A stretch of 64,000 nt of DNA, from contig NZ_CP047176.1 of NCBI RefSeq assembly GCF_009834225.1, forward strand, positions 744,001-808,000, read 5' to 3'. Source of the DNA: Rathayibacter sp. VKM Ac-2759. Lineage in GTDB: Bacteria > Actinomycetota > Actinomycetes > Actinomycetales > Microbacteriaceae. How positions within the stretch are numbered: position 1 is the stretch's first letter; the number at the start of each line of letters is the position of its first letter. Under the pieces are notes generated by a model, which was not told the DNA's origin, searched no databases, and was given only the letters and a program-made list of their open reading frames with translations. The position numbers and the translations under genes are program-made. Shown piece after piece: positions 49,785 to 57,275 of this stretch.

Positions 49785-51986
49785 GTGATCGAGCGGGTGG
49801 ACCCGTTCCTCGGCACCGAGGCGACCCTCCTGCCCGAGCCGATCGGGCTCGCGGCGACCTGGTGGTCGCCCAAGCCGCAGATCGGCAACACGCATCCGGG
49901 CGCGACGTACCCGCTCGGCATGGTCTCGGCGTGCTCCTACTCCGGCGCCTACCCCACCGGCTACGGCCGCTACGACCTGGCGCTCGAGGGAGTGCCGCCG
50001 ACGGTCCACGACGGGCTCGTCGCCTCCGGGTTCACGCACTTCCAGCAGTCGGGCACCGGCGCGATCCGCAAGTACTACAACTACCTGCGGGTCACGCCGA
50101 TGCTCGAGCCGCTCGACGAGCTCGGCCGCAGCTGGGAGCTCGAGGACGAGGTCGCCGAGCCGGGCTACTACGCCGCGACGCTCTCCTCCGGCATCCGCGC
50201 CGAGCTGACCGTCGGCCCCGCCTCGGTCGTGCACCGCTACACGTTCCCCGAGCACCGCAGCGCCCGCGTGGTCGTCGACCTCTCGCTCGGCGGGCTCGCG
50301 ATCCCCTCCGGCGCGACGGTCCCCCTCCGCTCGCACCTGCACTCGATCTCGCCCGGCGTCGCCGCGGGCGAGGTCGTGATGGAGGGCGCGCCGCTCGCCG
50401 TGCACCTCGAGTGCGACGCGCAGCGCTGGCGGCAGATGCTCTGGTACGACCGCCGGCTGATGCCCGGCGGCACGCGGCTCGACTTCGACCACATCCGCCC
50501 CACGACCCTCCGCCCGTTCGGGCTGATGTGGGCGGGCCCCAGCGCGGCCGGCCAGACCGTCGAGCTGCGGATGGGGTTCTCCCTCCGCGGGACCGACCGC
50601 GCCCGCGAGAACCTGCACCGCGACGTGCCGCCCGCAGGCACCGGCTTCGACCAGCGCCGCGACCGCACCCGCAAGACGTGGCGCAAGCGCCTCCGCTCGA
50701 TCGCCGTCGACACTCCCTCGAGCGAGCGCGAGACCGTGTTCGCGACGGCGCTCTACCACTCGCTGATCAAGCCGTGCCTGGCCCCCGATGAGAGCCCGTT
50801 CTGGCCGAGCGACGGCCCGTTCGTCTTCGACATCAGCACGATGTGGGACATCTACCGCACCCAGCTCCCGCTGCTCACGGCGCTCGTGCCCGAGCGCGCG
50901 GTCGAGATCGGAGCGGCGCTGCTGACCATCTGCGAGGAGGAGGGCAACTTCCCGATCGGCTACCGGATGGCCAAGGGCAGCGATCGCTTCTCGCGCCAGG
51001 GCAGCGCGCTCGCGCACACCTTCCTCGCCGATCTCTGCCGCCTCGGCCTCCCCGGCATCGACTGGGAGGCGGCGCTCGTGCACCTCAGCGAGGACCTCAA
51101 GCGCACCTACGGCGAGGAGTTCCTCGCCGCGGGCGAGGCGCATCCGATCAGCCACACCCTCGACCTCGCGCACGGCTACTGGTGCACCGCGGTCGTCGCA
51201 CGCCACGTCGGCGACCGCCTGCTCGCCGAGCAGCTCGAGGAGAAGGCGGCGCAGTGGGTGAACGCCTACGACCTGCGCTCGGGGCTGCTGAAGGACTCGA
51301 CCTACTACGAGGGCACCCGGTACAACTACTCCTTCCGGCTGCTGCACGACATGGCCGGCCGCATCGCCCTGAGCGGAGGCGACGACGCGTTCGTCGCCCA
51401 GCTCGACGAGTTCTTCGGCTACGGCGCCGAGCCGGTCGTGCAGCCGGGCCTGCGCCCGGACCGGGCCGAGATGCTCGCCGGGTCGGCCCTCGGCCGCTTC
51501 GAGGGTCTGAACAACGAGCCCGACATGGAGGCGCCCTGGGCGTACCACTACGCGGGCCGCCCCGACCGCACGGCCGAGATCGTGCACGGAGTCGTCCATC
51601 AGCGCTTCGGCACCGGCCGCGGCGGGCTGCCGGGCAACGACGACTCCGGGGGTCTCAGCTCCTGGTACGTCTGGGCGAGCCTCGGGCTCTTCCCGGTCGC
51701 GGGCCAGGGTCTGCTGCTGGTCAACGCCCCGGCCTTCGCGCGGGCGTCGATCGCGGTCGGCAGCGGCGACTTCGAGATCCGCACCACCGGATTCGTCGAG
51801 CCCGTGCCCGGCGGACCCGTGCAGTACGTCCAGTCGGCCGAGCTGAACGGCGAGCCCCTGGAGGCGAGCGTCATCAGCGCCGCCGTGCTGCACCGCGGCG
51901 GCGAGCTGACGCTCCACCTCGGGGCGGAGCCCGTCGGCTGGGGGAGCGCCCCCGGCCACCGGCCGCCGTCGTTCCCCTCGCGCTGA
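49785..51986 (+). CDS. GH92-family glycosidase (alpha-mannosidase-like)
   Basis: 733 residues. GH92 motifs in order are GNTHPGATYPLGMVSACSYS, then GFTHFQQSGTGA, WRKRLRSIAVDT, FVFDISTMWDIYRTQLPLL, and the catalytic-region signature LPGNDDSGGLSSWYVWASLG. GH92 enzymes are Ca2+-dependent exo-alpha-mannosidases that invert. No signal peptide is seen, so it may act inside. The glycosyltransferase that follows 112 nt downstream may use or make a related mannosyl structure, though that link is weak. Confidence 0.88.
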   Translation: MIERVDPFLGTEATLLPEPIGLAATWWSPKPQIGNTHPGATYPLGMVSACSYSGAYPTGYGRYDLALEGVPPTVHDGLVASGFTHFQQSGTGAIRKYYNYLRVTPMLEPLDELGRSWELEDEVAEPGYYAATLSSGIRAELTVGPASVVHRYTFPEHRSARVVVDLSLGGLAIPSGATVPLRSHLHSISPGVAAGEVVMEGAPLAVHLECDAQRWRQMLWYDRRLMPGGTRLDFDHIRPTTLRPFGLMWAGPSAAGQTVELRMGFSLRGTDRARENLHRDVPPAGTGFDQRRDRTRKTWRKRLRSIAVDTPSSERETVFATALYHSLIKPCLAPDESPFWPSDGPFVFDISTMWDIYRTQLPLLTALVPERAVEIGAALLTICEEEGNFPIGYRMAKGSDRFSRQGSALAHTFLADLCRLGLPGIDWEAALVHLSEDLKRTYGEEFLAAGEAHPISHTLDLAHGYWCTAVVARHVGDRLLAEQLEEKAAQWVNAYDLRSGLLKDSTYYEGTRYNYSFRLLHDMAGRIALSGGDDAFVAQLDEFFGYGAEPVVQPGLRPDRAEMLAGSALGRFEGLNNEPDMEAPWAYHYAGRPDRTAEIVHGVVHQRFGTGRGGLPGNDDSGGLSSWYVWASLGLFPVAGQGLLLVNAPAFARASIAVGSGDFEIRTTGFVEPVPGGPVQYVQSAELNGEPLEASVISAAVLHRGGELTLHLGAEPVGWGSAPGHRPPSFPSR

Positions 51987-52008
51987 GCCTCGCCGTCCTC
52001 CGACCGCG

Positions 52009-52088
52009 ATCATCGACCGCACCGACCATCGACCGCACCGACCACCGACCGCACCGACCATCGACCGCACCGACCACCGACCGCCCTG
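52009..52088 (+). repeat. 16-bp tandem repeat, five copies
   Basis: Unit ACCATCGACCGCACCG; copies alternate T and C at the fifth position, giving a 32-bp higher-order unit. It fills most of the 112-nt gap between the GH92 and GT4 genes and ends just before the ribosome site GAAGGAG. Confidence 0.9.
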
Positions 52089-52098
52089 AAGGAGACCC

Positions 52099-53409
52099 AT
52101 GGACCAGAGCACGCACGACCACACCGTGCAGAACCGACTCGTCATCGTGGTCCGCGCCGATCCGGTGATCTGCGGGCACTCGGTCGAGGCCCGCAACCTC
52201 GCCGAGACGGCGCGCGAGCGCGGCTTCGACGAGGTGCGCATCGTGACCTGGCCGATCGACCGGCTGCAGGCGGCCGGACTCCCCCTCAAGCCGCTCGACG
52301 CGGTCCTCCCGTACAGCGACGGCATCATCGTCGAGCGCCCCGAGCCGGTCGGCGACTACAAGGTGCCGGACGGGCGATTCCTCGCCGGCATGGTCGGCCG
52401 CCTGGTCGAGCTGTTCACCGACGGCGTCCCCACGGTCTGCCTCTCGCTCTACCTCAGCCCGCACACGATCGCGGTGTCGGATGCGCTGCGCGCCGCCTGG
52501 AGCACGGGCCTGCCGGTCGACGTCACCACGGTCGCCGAGGCGGTCGGCTCCGACGTCACCAACGTCGTCCGCCGCGCGGTGGAGGAGGGTCGTCTCGGCG
52601 CCGCCGCGCACATCTTCGCGTCGTACCTCTCGCAGGACCACTGCGTCGCCGTCTCGGAGTACACCCGCGATCTGATCGTGGAGGAGGCGGAGCGGATCGA
52701 CGCCGCGCACGGCACGCGCTTCGCCGAGCAGTGCCGCGCCCGCATCGAGATCTCGTACCCGGCGATCGACTCCGACGCCTACACGCACCTCGACCCCGCC
52801 GTGATCGACGAGGTCGTCCGCGCCCGCGGCCTCTGCACCGACGGCTACGTCCTCTTCCTCTCGCGCCTCACCGAGGCGAAGGGCGTCGAGGATCTCATCC
52901 AGGGCTTCGAGCGGAGCGGCGTGCACGCCGACCACGAGCTCGTCATCGCGGGGCGCGGACCCCAGGAGGCGGAGCTGCGCCGGATCGCGGCCGCGTCGCC
53001 GCTCGCGCACCGCATCCGGTTCCTCGACGACGTCGGCGACGCCGAGAAGCCGTACCTGATGGCCGGCTGCTCCGCGTTCGTCCTCCCGAGCAAGCCGCGA
53101 CCCGAGTTCGTCGAGACCTTCGGCATCGCCCTCGCCGAGAAGATGCTCGCGGGAGGCGGTCCCGTCATCACCACGCTGACCGGAGGGATCGGGGAGGCGG
53201 TCGGCGAGCACGCGTTCATCACGCCCGTCGACGATCCCGGCACGATCGCCGCGCTGCTCGACCACGTGATCCTCGACCTCTCGGCCGAGGAGCGCGCGCA
53301 CCGAGCGCTCGCGGCGCGCGACTACGCGCTGCAGTTCGATCGCCGCACCGTCTTCGACCGTCTCTTCGCGCGCGTCCCGCGTCCGGTGCGCGCGGAGCAC
53401 GCGCTCTAG
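52099..53409 (+). CDS. Glycosyltransferase family 4
   Basis: 436 residues, ATG with GAAGGAG. GT-B fold: VVRADPVICGHSVEARNLAE at the start, AVSEYTRDLI, VLFLSRLTEAKGVEDLIQGF, ELVIAGRGP and the EX7E motif EFVETFGIALAEKMLAGG. Retaining, metal-independent transfer from a nucleotide sugar is expected. It probably acts on a small glycoside or envelope sugar. The gene follows the GH92 gene and the 16-bp repeat array. Confidence 0.88.
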   Translation: MDQSTHDHTVQNRLVIVVRADPVICGHSVEARNLAETARERGFDEVRIVTWPIDRLQAAGLPLKPLDAVLPYSDGIIVERPEPVGDYKVPDGRFLAGMVGRLVELFTDGVPTVCLSLYLSPHTIAVSDALRAAWSTGLPVDVTTVAEAVGSDVTNVVRRAVEEGRLGAAAHIFASYLSQDHCVAVSEYTRDLIVEEAERIDAAHGTRFAEQCRARIEISYPAIDSDAYTHLDPAVIDEVVRARGLCTDGYVLFLSRLTEAKGVEDLIQGFERSGVHADHELVIAGRGPQEAELRRIAAASPLAHRIRFLDDVGDAEKPYLMAGCSAFVLPSKPRPEFVETFGIALAEKMLAGGGPVITTLTGGIGEAVGEHAFITPVDDPGTIAALLDHVILDLSAEERAHRALAARDYALQFDRRTVFDRLFARVPRPVRAEHAL

Positions 53410-53418
53410 ACGGAGTCG

Positions 53419-53688
53419 TCAGGCGAGCGGCGCGTCCGGCACCGCCTGGGCCAGCAGCCACAGGCGGTGCCGGACGAAGCGGAGGGTGAAGCTGCGGCGC
53501 TCGCCTCCGCCGACCCGCTCCGCGAGGACGCGGATGCCGAGGACCGCGACGACCCGCCAGTGCTCGAAGCCGTCGGAGACGACGGCGGTGAAGACGTCGC
53601 CGGGGCGGACGTCGTGCTCGGCCTCGCTGCCGGCCGCCTCGCGGGGCTCGGGGTCGGTCTGCGGTTCGCTGGACATCTCGATGGTCAT
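53419..53688 (-). CDS. Hypothetical protein, 89 residues
   Basis: ATG 53688 overlaps the TGA of a 36-codon leader frame (ATGA). After an acidic disordered start (EPQTDPEPREAAGSEAEHD), DVRPGDVFTAVVSDGFEHWR and LRFVRHRLWLLAQ suggest a small beta-barrel domain. A conserved family in Microbacteriaceae is likely, function unknown. Confidence 0.6.
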   Translation of the reverse strand: MTIEMSSEPQTDPEPREAAGSEAEHDVRPGDVFTAVVSDGFEHWRVVAVLGIRVLAERVGGGERRSFTLRFVRHRLWLLAQAVPDAPLA

Positions 53689-53795
53689 CGCGCCGACTCC
53701 TGACGGTGGCGGACCTCGCGGTGGTGCTCCGGGTGGGGGTCGTGCCCGACCGCCGGATGCGCGAGGGGGGAGGTCGGCATCCGGCGGTCGGTCAT
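53685..53795 (-). CDS. 36-residue His/Pro-rich leader ORF
   Basis: ATG 53795, ending with TGA that overlaps the next ATG (ATGA). Encodes MTDRRMPTSPLAHP, then a His-rich stretch HDPHPEHHREVRHRQ. It contains a 14-bp perfect inverted repeat (53747-53790), so the base pattern may reflect a hairpin and not a peptide. Ribosome site poor. It could couple translation of the next gene. Confidence 0.3.
   Translation of the reverse strand: MTDRRMPTSPLAHPAVGHDPHPEHHREVRHRQESAR
53747..53790 (-). promoter_or_regulatory. Perfect 14-bp inverted repeat in the 5' leader
   Basis: CGACCGCCGGATGC (53747-53760) and GCATCCGGCGGTCG (53777-53790) with a 16-nt spacer, 60-100 nt before the ATG at 53688. It would form a strong RNA hairpin. 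The remaining 53796-53947 gap holds no gene. Confidence 0.6.
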
Positions 53796-53947
53796 GGGTG
53801 CGACTCGAGGGGGACGAGCCCGCCGAAACGTCCCTGCGTCGCCCTCGAAGTGTAGGGCTGCCGGATCGGGGCTGGCGCAAAATGTCAAGCTCTTGCGAGC
53901 GGTCTCTCATGTGTCCGGTTGCCGTGAATCCACCCGCCGGACGCAGA

Positions 53948-53977
53948 GAAGCCCGTCTCCGGTGGGAGACGGGCTTC
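53948..53977 (-). terminator. Hairpin terminator of the DUF7882 gene
   Basis: GAAGCCCGTCTCC / GGAGACGGGCTTC, perfect 13-bp stem with a 4-nt loop, 45 nt beyond the stop codon. Confidence 0.85.
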
Positions 53978-54022
53978 GGGAGGGGCCGGCTGCTCGATCG
54001 GGAGCCGCCCGGCTCCGGAGTG

Positions 54023-54361
54023 TCAGGCGGCGTCGGCCCGTCGCATCGGCACGGCGGAGGCGCTCGCCGGCTCCGCGACGATCCGCAGGCCCGCGCCGCT
54101 GTTCGCGCGCTCCATGAGCGCCTCGACCCACTCGGGGTTGATCGTGGGCTGGCGGCTGCCCTTGAACTCGAACTGGATCGGGATGGTCGGGTGCATCCAC
54201 ACGCCGCGGCGGCCGGTACCGGCGTGGGGGCTCGCGTCGAGGGTGAGCAGGAAGCGCTCGTCGCGGCGGAACTTGTTGATGATGACGATCTGGAGGTGGG
54301 CGAGCGCCCGGTCCTCGACCTCGATGGCGGCGGGAGGCGTTCCGTACAGGATGTTGCCCAT
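54023..54361 (-). CDS. DUF7882 family protein (often mis-named ATP-dependent DNA ligase)
   Basis: 112 residues. MGNILYGTPPAAIEVEDRAL, HLQIVIINKFRRDERFLL, TIPIQFEFKGSRQPTINPEW and ALMERANSGAGLRIV are the conserved blocks of this small family, specific to Microbacteriaceae and relatives. It lacks any ligase motif. Its promoter region contains CTAG-rich boxes shared with the MarR gene and the kinase gene, so it is probably one of the regulator's targets. Confidence 0.8.
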   Translation of the reverse strand: MGNILYGTPPAAIEVEDRALAHLQIVIINKFRRDERFLLTLDASPHAGTGRRGVWMHPTIPIQFEFKGSRQPTINPEWVEALMERANSGAGLRIVAEPASASAVPMRRADAA

Positions 54362-54404
54362 GGTCTTCTCCGATCAGACGAGTGGGTGGTGCGGGACCAC
54401 CTTA

Positions 54405-54442
54405 TCGCTAGACAGACTTTCTACTAGTCAAGCTAGCTAGCT
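54405..54442 (-). promoter_or_regulatory. CTAG boxes before DUF7882
   Basis: CTAGACAGAC (54408-54417), ACTAGT (54423-54428) and AGTCAAGCTAGC (54426-54437) running into AGCTAGCTAGCT. Four CTAG in ~35 nt, a tetramer that is otherwise scarce here. Confidence 0.6.
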
Positions 54443-54526
54443 CGGATCGGGGATTGACGACGAGGTCGTCGCGCCGCTAGCGCGCAGGAGTGCGCACCCC
54501 GGCCGGAACGTCGGTGCCGAAGCGGT

Positions 54527-55111
54527 TCAGGCGCGGCGGCGCTGGAACTCGAGGTCGATGAGGTCGAGCTCGGAGTCGTCCACGACGCTCTCCGACGAGT
54601 CGACTCCGGCGGCCTGCGCCGGCTTCTCGACGATCTCGCGCATCGTCTCGAGGAAGCGGATCACGGTCGCGGCCTCGGCGCCGGTGAGCTGCTCGGCCGC
54701 ATCGAGCATCCGGCGGTGCATCTCGTCCAGCGTCTCGCGCACCTCGCGGTGCGAGGTCGGCGTCGCGACGATCCGGATCGCGCGGCGGTCGCTCGGGTGC
54801 GGCTGGCGCTCGACGTGACCGCTCTTGACCAGGCGGTCGATCAGGACCGTGGTGGAGGCGGAGGAGATGCCGAGGTACGCGGCGAGGTCCTTCGGGCTGA
54901 CGTGCTGCCCCGACTGCTGCCGGCGCATCAGGAACTGGACGGCGAGCAGGTCGTTCTCGCCCATGCCCATCGATCCGCGGGTGCGGCGGCGCATCGCGGA
55001 CTCGGCCGTGCGGAAAGCGCGCATCGCGGCCAGGACCTCGACGGCACCGGGCTCGCGAGACGCCCCGGGGTACCAGAAGGACCCGGATCGATTCGTCGCG
55101 GCCTCGTCCAT
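54527..55111 (-). CDS. MarR-family regulator
   Basis: 194 residues. The winged helix is MGENDLLAVQFLMRRQ, KDLAAYLGISSASTTVLIDR and HPSDRRAIRIVATP. Long helices at both ends (AVEVLAAMRAFRTAESAMRR and EAATVIRFLETMREI) dimerise. An acidic C-terminal tail follows. The CTAG boxes around it (54405, 55120, 55209) are the candidate operators. Ligand unknown. Confidence 0.88.
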   Translation of the reverse strand: MDEAATNRSGSFWYPGASREPGAVEVLAAMRAFRTAESAMRRRTRGSMGMGENDLLAVQFLMRRQQSGQHVSPKDLAAYLGISSASTTVLIDRLVKSGHVERQPHPSDRRAIRIVATPTSHREVRETLDEMHRRMLDAAEQLTGAEAATVIRFLETMREIVEKPAQAAGVDSSESVVDDSELDLIDLEFQRRRA

Positions 55112-55119
55112 GCGGATCA

Positions 55120-55150
55120 GTCTAGACAGACACGTAGCAAGAACGTCTAG
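55120..55150 (-). promoter_or_regulatory. CTAG boxes before the MarR gene
   Basis: GTCTAGACAGAC (palindrome TCTAGA at 55121-55126) and GTCTAG at 55145-55150, sharing the 10-mer CTAGACAGAC with the DUF7882 promoter. An AT-rich stretch TTATGTATAA follows at 55151. Confidence 0.6.
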
Positions 55151-55208
55151 TTATGTATAACCCCACCTCGATGCTTGCCTCGGGGCTGTCGACAGGGTAC
55201 AAAGCAAT

Positions 55209-55230
55209 TAGCTAGTTAGACAAGCTAGCG
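55209..55230 (+). promoter_or_regulatory. CTAG boxes before the Ser/Thr kinase gene
   Basis: GCTAG-TTAGACAAG-CTAGC, an inverted repeat with a 9-nt spacer (55211-55229). AGACAAGCTAGC matches AGTCAAGCTAGC before DUF7882 at 11 of 12 positions. Confidence 0.6.
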
Positions 55231-55259
55231 ATTCGCTCCCTGTCGAGAAGAGGTCCGAC

Positions 55260-56219
55260 ATGCTCGCCGCCGCAGACGTCGTCGACCACCTGCTCGGTGC
55301 GACCCTCGCCGACCGCTACCTCCTGCTCGAGCGCATCGGGGAGGGCGGCAGTGCCGTCGTCTACCGCGCCCGCGACCTCCGGCTCGCCCGCCCCGTGGCC
55401 GTCAAGGTCCACCGCACTCCTGCCGAGACCCCGAACGAGCGCGCCCGCCGCGAGCGCGAGACGCGCCTCCTGGTCGACTCCCGCCACCCCTCGATCGTCG
55501 GCGTGCTCGACCAGGGTGAGGTGGGGGAGTCCTCGTTCCTCGTCCTCGAGTACTTCGCCGCCGCCGATCCGGCCGCCGCGTGGTTCACCTCGGCCGACGA
55601 GCGGGCCGTCGCCGAGGTCGGCGCCCAGATCGCCGACGCGCTGGCGCACCTGCACCTGCGGGGAGTGGTGCACCGCGATGTGAAGCCTGAGAACGTGCTC
55701 GTCCGCTCCCGCCCCGTCTCCCTCGGCACCGTGCTGCACGAGGCGAAGCTCAGCGACTTCGGCATCGCGCGCTCGCTCGACGATGCGCGGTTGACCCGCT
55801 CCGACATCCTCGTGGGCACGGCGGCCTACCTCAGCCCCGAGAGCCTCGGCTCCGGAGAGGTCGGGCCGGCGTCCGACGTCTACTCCCTCGGTCTCGTGCT
55901 CCTCGAGGCGCTCTCGGGGGTCCGCGCCTACAGCGGTACGACGCTCGAGATCTCGCTGCAGCGGATGCACCACGCGCCCGTGATGCCGGCGTCGGTCCCG
56001 CAGCGCTGGCGGTCGCTCCTCGCGGCGATGACCGCTCTGGATCCGGCCGAGCGCCCCTCCGCCCACGAGGTGGCCCGCCGACTGTGGGCCGAGGTGCACG
56101 GCGTTCCCGCCCTCCAGGCGGAGCCGGCGCGGATGCGGCTGCACGGCGCTCTCGCGACGACCGCGGCGCTGGCCGTCGGGGCGCTGTCGGCGCTCGCCCT
56201 GGTGGGCTGGCCGGCCTGA
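55260..56219 (+). CDS. Membrane-anchored Ser/Thr protein kinase (Hanks type)
   Basis: 319 residues. The kinase domain has GEGGSAVVYRARD (Gly loop), Lys49 in VAVKV, HRDVKPENV with Asp140, SDFGIARS (DFG), GTAAYLSPESL and SDVYSLGLVLLEAL. One hydrophobic helix lies at the very C-terminus (ALAVGALSALALVG) with no external sensor domain. The CTAG inverted repeat 30-50 nt before the start suggests control by the nearby MarR protein. Substrates unknown. Confidence 0.92.
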   Translation: MLAAADVVDHLLGATLADRYLLLERIGEGGSAVVYRARDLRLARPVAVKVHRTPAETPNERARRERETRLLVDSRHPSIVGVLDQGEVGESSFLVLEYFAAADPAAAWFTSADERAVAEVGAQIADALAHLHLRGVVHRDVKPENVLVRSRPVSLGTVLHEAKLSDFGIARSLDDARLTRSDILVGTAAYLSPESLGSGEVGPASDVYSLGLVLLEALSGVRAYSGTTLEISLQRMHHAPVMPASVPQRWRSLLAAMTALDPAERPSAHEVARRLWAEVHGVPALQAEPARMRLHGALATTAALAVGALSALALVGWPA

Positions 56220-56351
56220 GCCGCTCTCGCTGTCCCTCCGCTCGCGGCGGCGCCTCGCAGGAGTCGTCGAGGCGGGCTCGGTACTCTCACGGGCGTCCCT
56301 CGACCGACCCCGACGGTCCGCTCGCACCGGGCCTCGAACGGAGCCGATCCC

Positions 56352-56816
56352 ATGAGCCCGCGCCGACTCTTCCGCATCCTGTCGATCGTCGAGGCGGTGA
56401 CCTGGACGCTCCTGATCGCGGGCATGCTGCTCAAGTACGTCGCGCGGGTCGGCGACTGGCCGGTGAGCGTCGCGGGGCCGGTCCACGGATTCGCGTTCCT
56501 GGCGTACGGAGCCGCCGCCCTCGTGCTCGCCGTGAATCAGCGCTGGTCGGTCGGCGCGACGCTCCTCGCGGTGGCCAGTGCCGTCGTCCCGTACGCGACG
56601 GTCCCGCTCGAGCGCGGCTTCGAGCGCCGCGGACTGCTCGAGGGCCCGTGGCGGCGCGAGGCGGGATCCGATCCGCGCGATCGGGGTCTCCTGAGCAGGC
56701 TGCTGCGCTGGGCCCTCGGCCGGCCCGTCCTCGCGGGCGCTCTCGTGCTCGCCGCGGTGGCCGTGGTGTTCGCCGCGCTGCTGGTCGTCGGCCCGCCCGG
56801 GGGCGGCGAGGCCTGA
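56352..56816 (+). CDS. DUF3817 membrane protein
   Basis: 154 residues. LFRILSIVEAVTWTLLIAGM, KYVARVGDWPVSVAGPVHGF and AFLAYGAAALVLAV are the DUF3817 core (three helices, with His in GPVHGF). An additional hydrophobic helix near the C-terminus (VLAGALVLAAVAVVFAALLV) follows a charged loop. Function unknown; widely conserved in actinobacteria. It converges with the gene at 56818 (1 nt). Confidence 0.85.
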   Translation: MSPRRLFRILSIVEAVTWTLLIAGMLLKYVARVGDWPVSVAGPVHGFAFLAYGAAALVLAVNQRWSVGATLLAVASAVVPYATVPLERGFERRGLLEGPWRREAGSDPRDRGLLSRLLRWALGRPVLAGALVLAAVAVVFAALLVVGPPGGGEA

Positions 56817-56817
56817 G

Positions 56818-57222
56818 CTACAGCGCCCGTACGCGGTTGTTGCGGGCGGCGTGCTCGAGCTCGACGAGCCCGAGATGCTCGAGGAGCGGAGGCAGGTAGA
56901 CGCCGAAGCGCCCGCGGTAGCCGCGGCGCAGGCCGTACCAGCCGCCGACCGGATTCGCCTCGTCGCGTCCGAACGCCTCGACGCTCCCGGCGGGTGCCTG
57001 CTTGCTCTCGTCCGCGCCGCCGAGCGGGATCCAGTCGCCCTGCTCGAGCAGCCACGCGTGCAGATCGGTCACCGCGCGCAGCTGATAGGTCAGCGTCGTC
57101 GAGCCGACCGTGCAGACCAGTGTCTCGCCGTCGCGATGCATCGTGTACGCGGAGGTGCCGGGTGCGGTGGTGAGCGCGATCGGGGCCTCGGCGCCGCCGA
57201 TGATCGCCGTGATGTCGGACAT
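56818..57222 (-). CDS. Conserved hypothetical protein (DUF6855-like)
   Basis: 134 residues from ATG 57222. TAPGTSAYTMHRDGETLVCT, TTLTYQLRAVTDLHAWLLEQ and NPVGGWYGLRRGYRGRFGVY, then LPPLLEHLGL are highly conserved in actinobacterial homologues. The name DUF6855 is from memory and may be wrong. It is soluble with many Trp/Tyr. Downstream it converges with the DUF3817 gene. Confidence 0.75.
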   Translation of the reverse strand: MSDITAIIGGAEAPIALTTAPGTSAYTMHRDGETLVCTVGSTTLTYQLRAVTDLHAWLLEQGDWIPLGGADESKQAPAGSVEAFGRDEANPVGGWYGLRRGYRGRFGVYLPPLLEHLGLVELEHAARNNRVRAL

Positions 57223-57275
57223 GCCCGTGAGCGTACGCACATGCGCCGTCGCGTGGCGGGGGCGGCCGTACCCGG

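Noticed and set aside
52009..52088. CRISPR or origin iterons
   Set aside because: 16-bp head-to-tail units without spacers; no replication gene nearby. A simple tandem repeat explains it.
54023..54361. ATP-dependent DNA ligase
   Set aside because: The name attached to such proteins has no support; there is no KxDG motif and the protein is only 112 residues (DUF7882).
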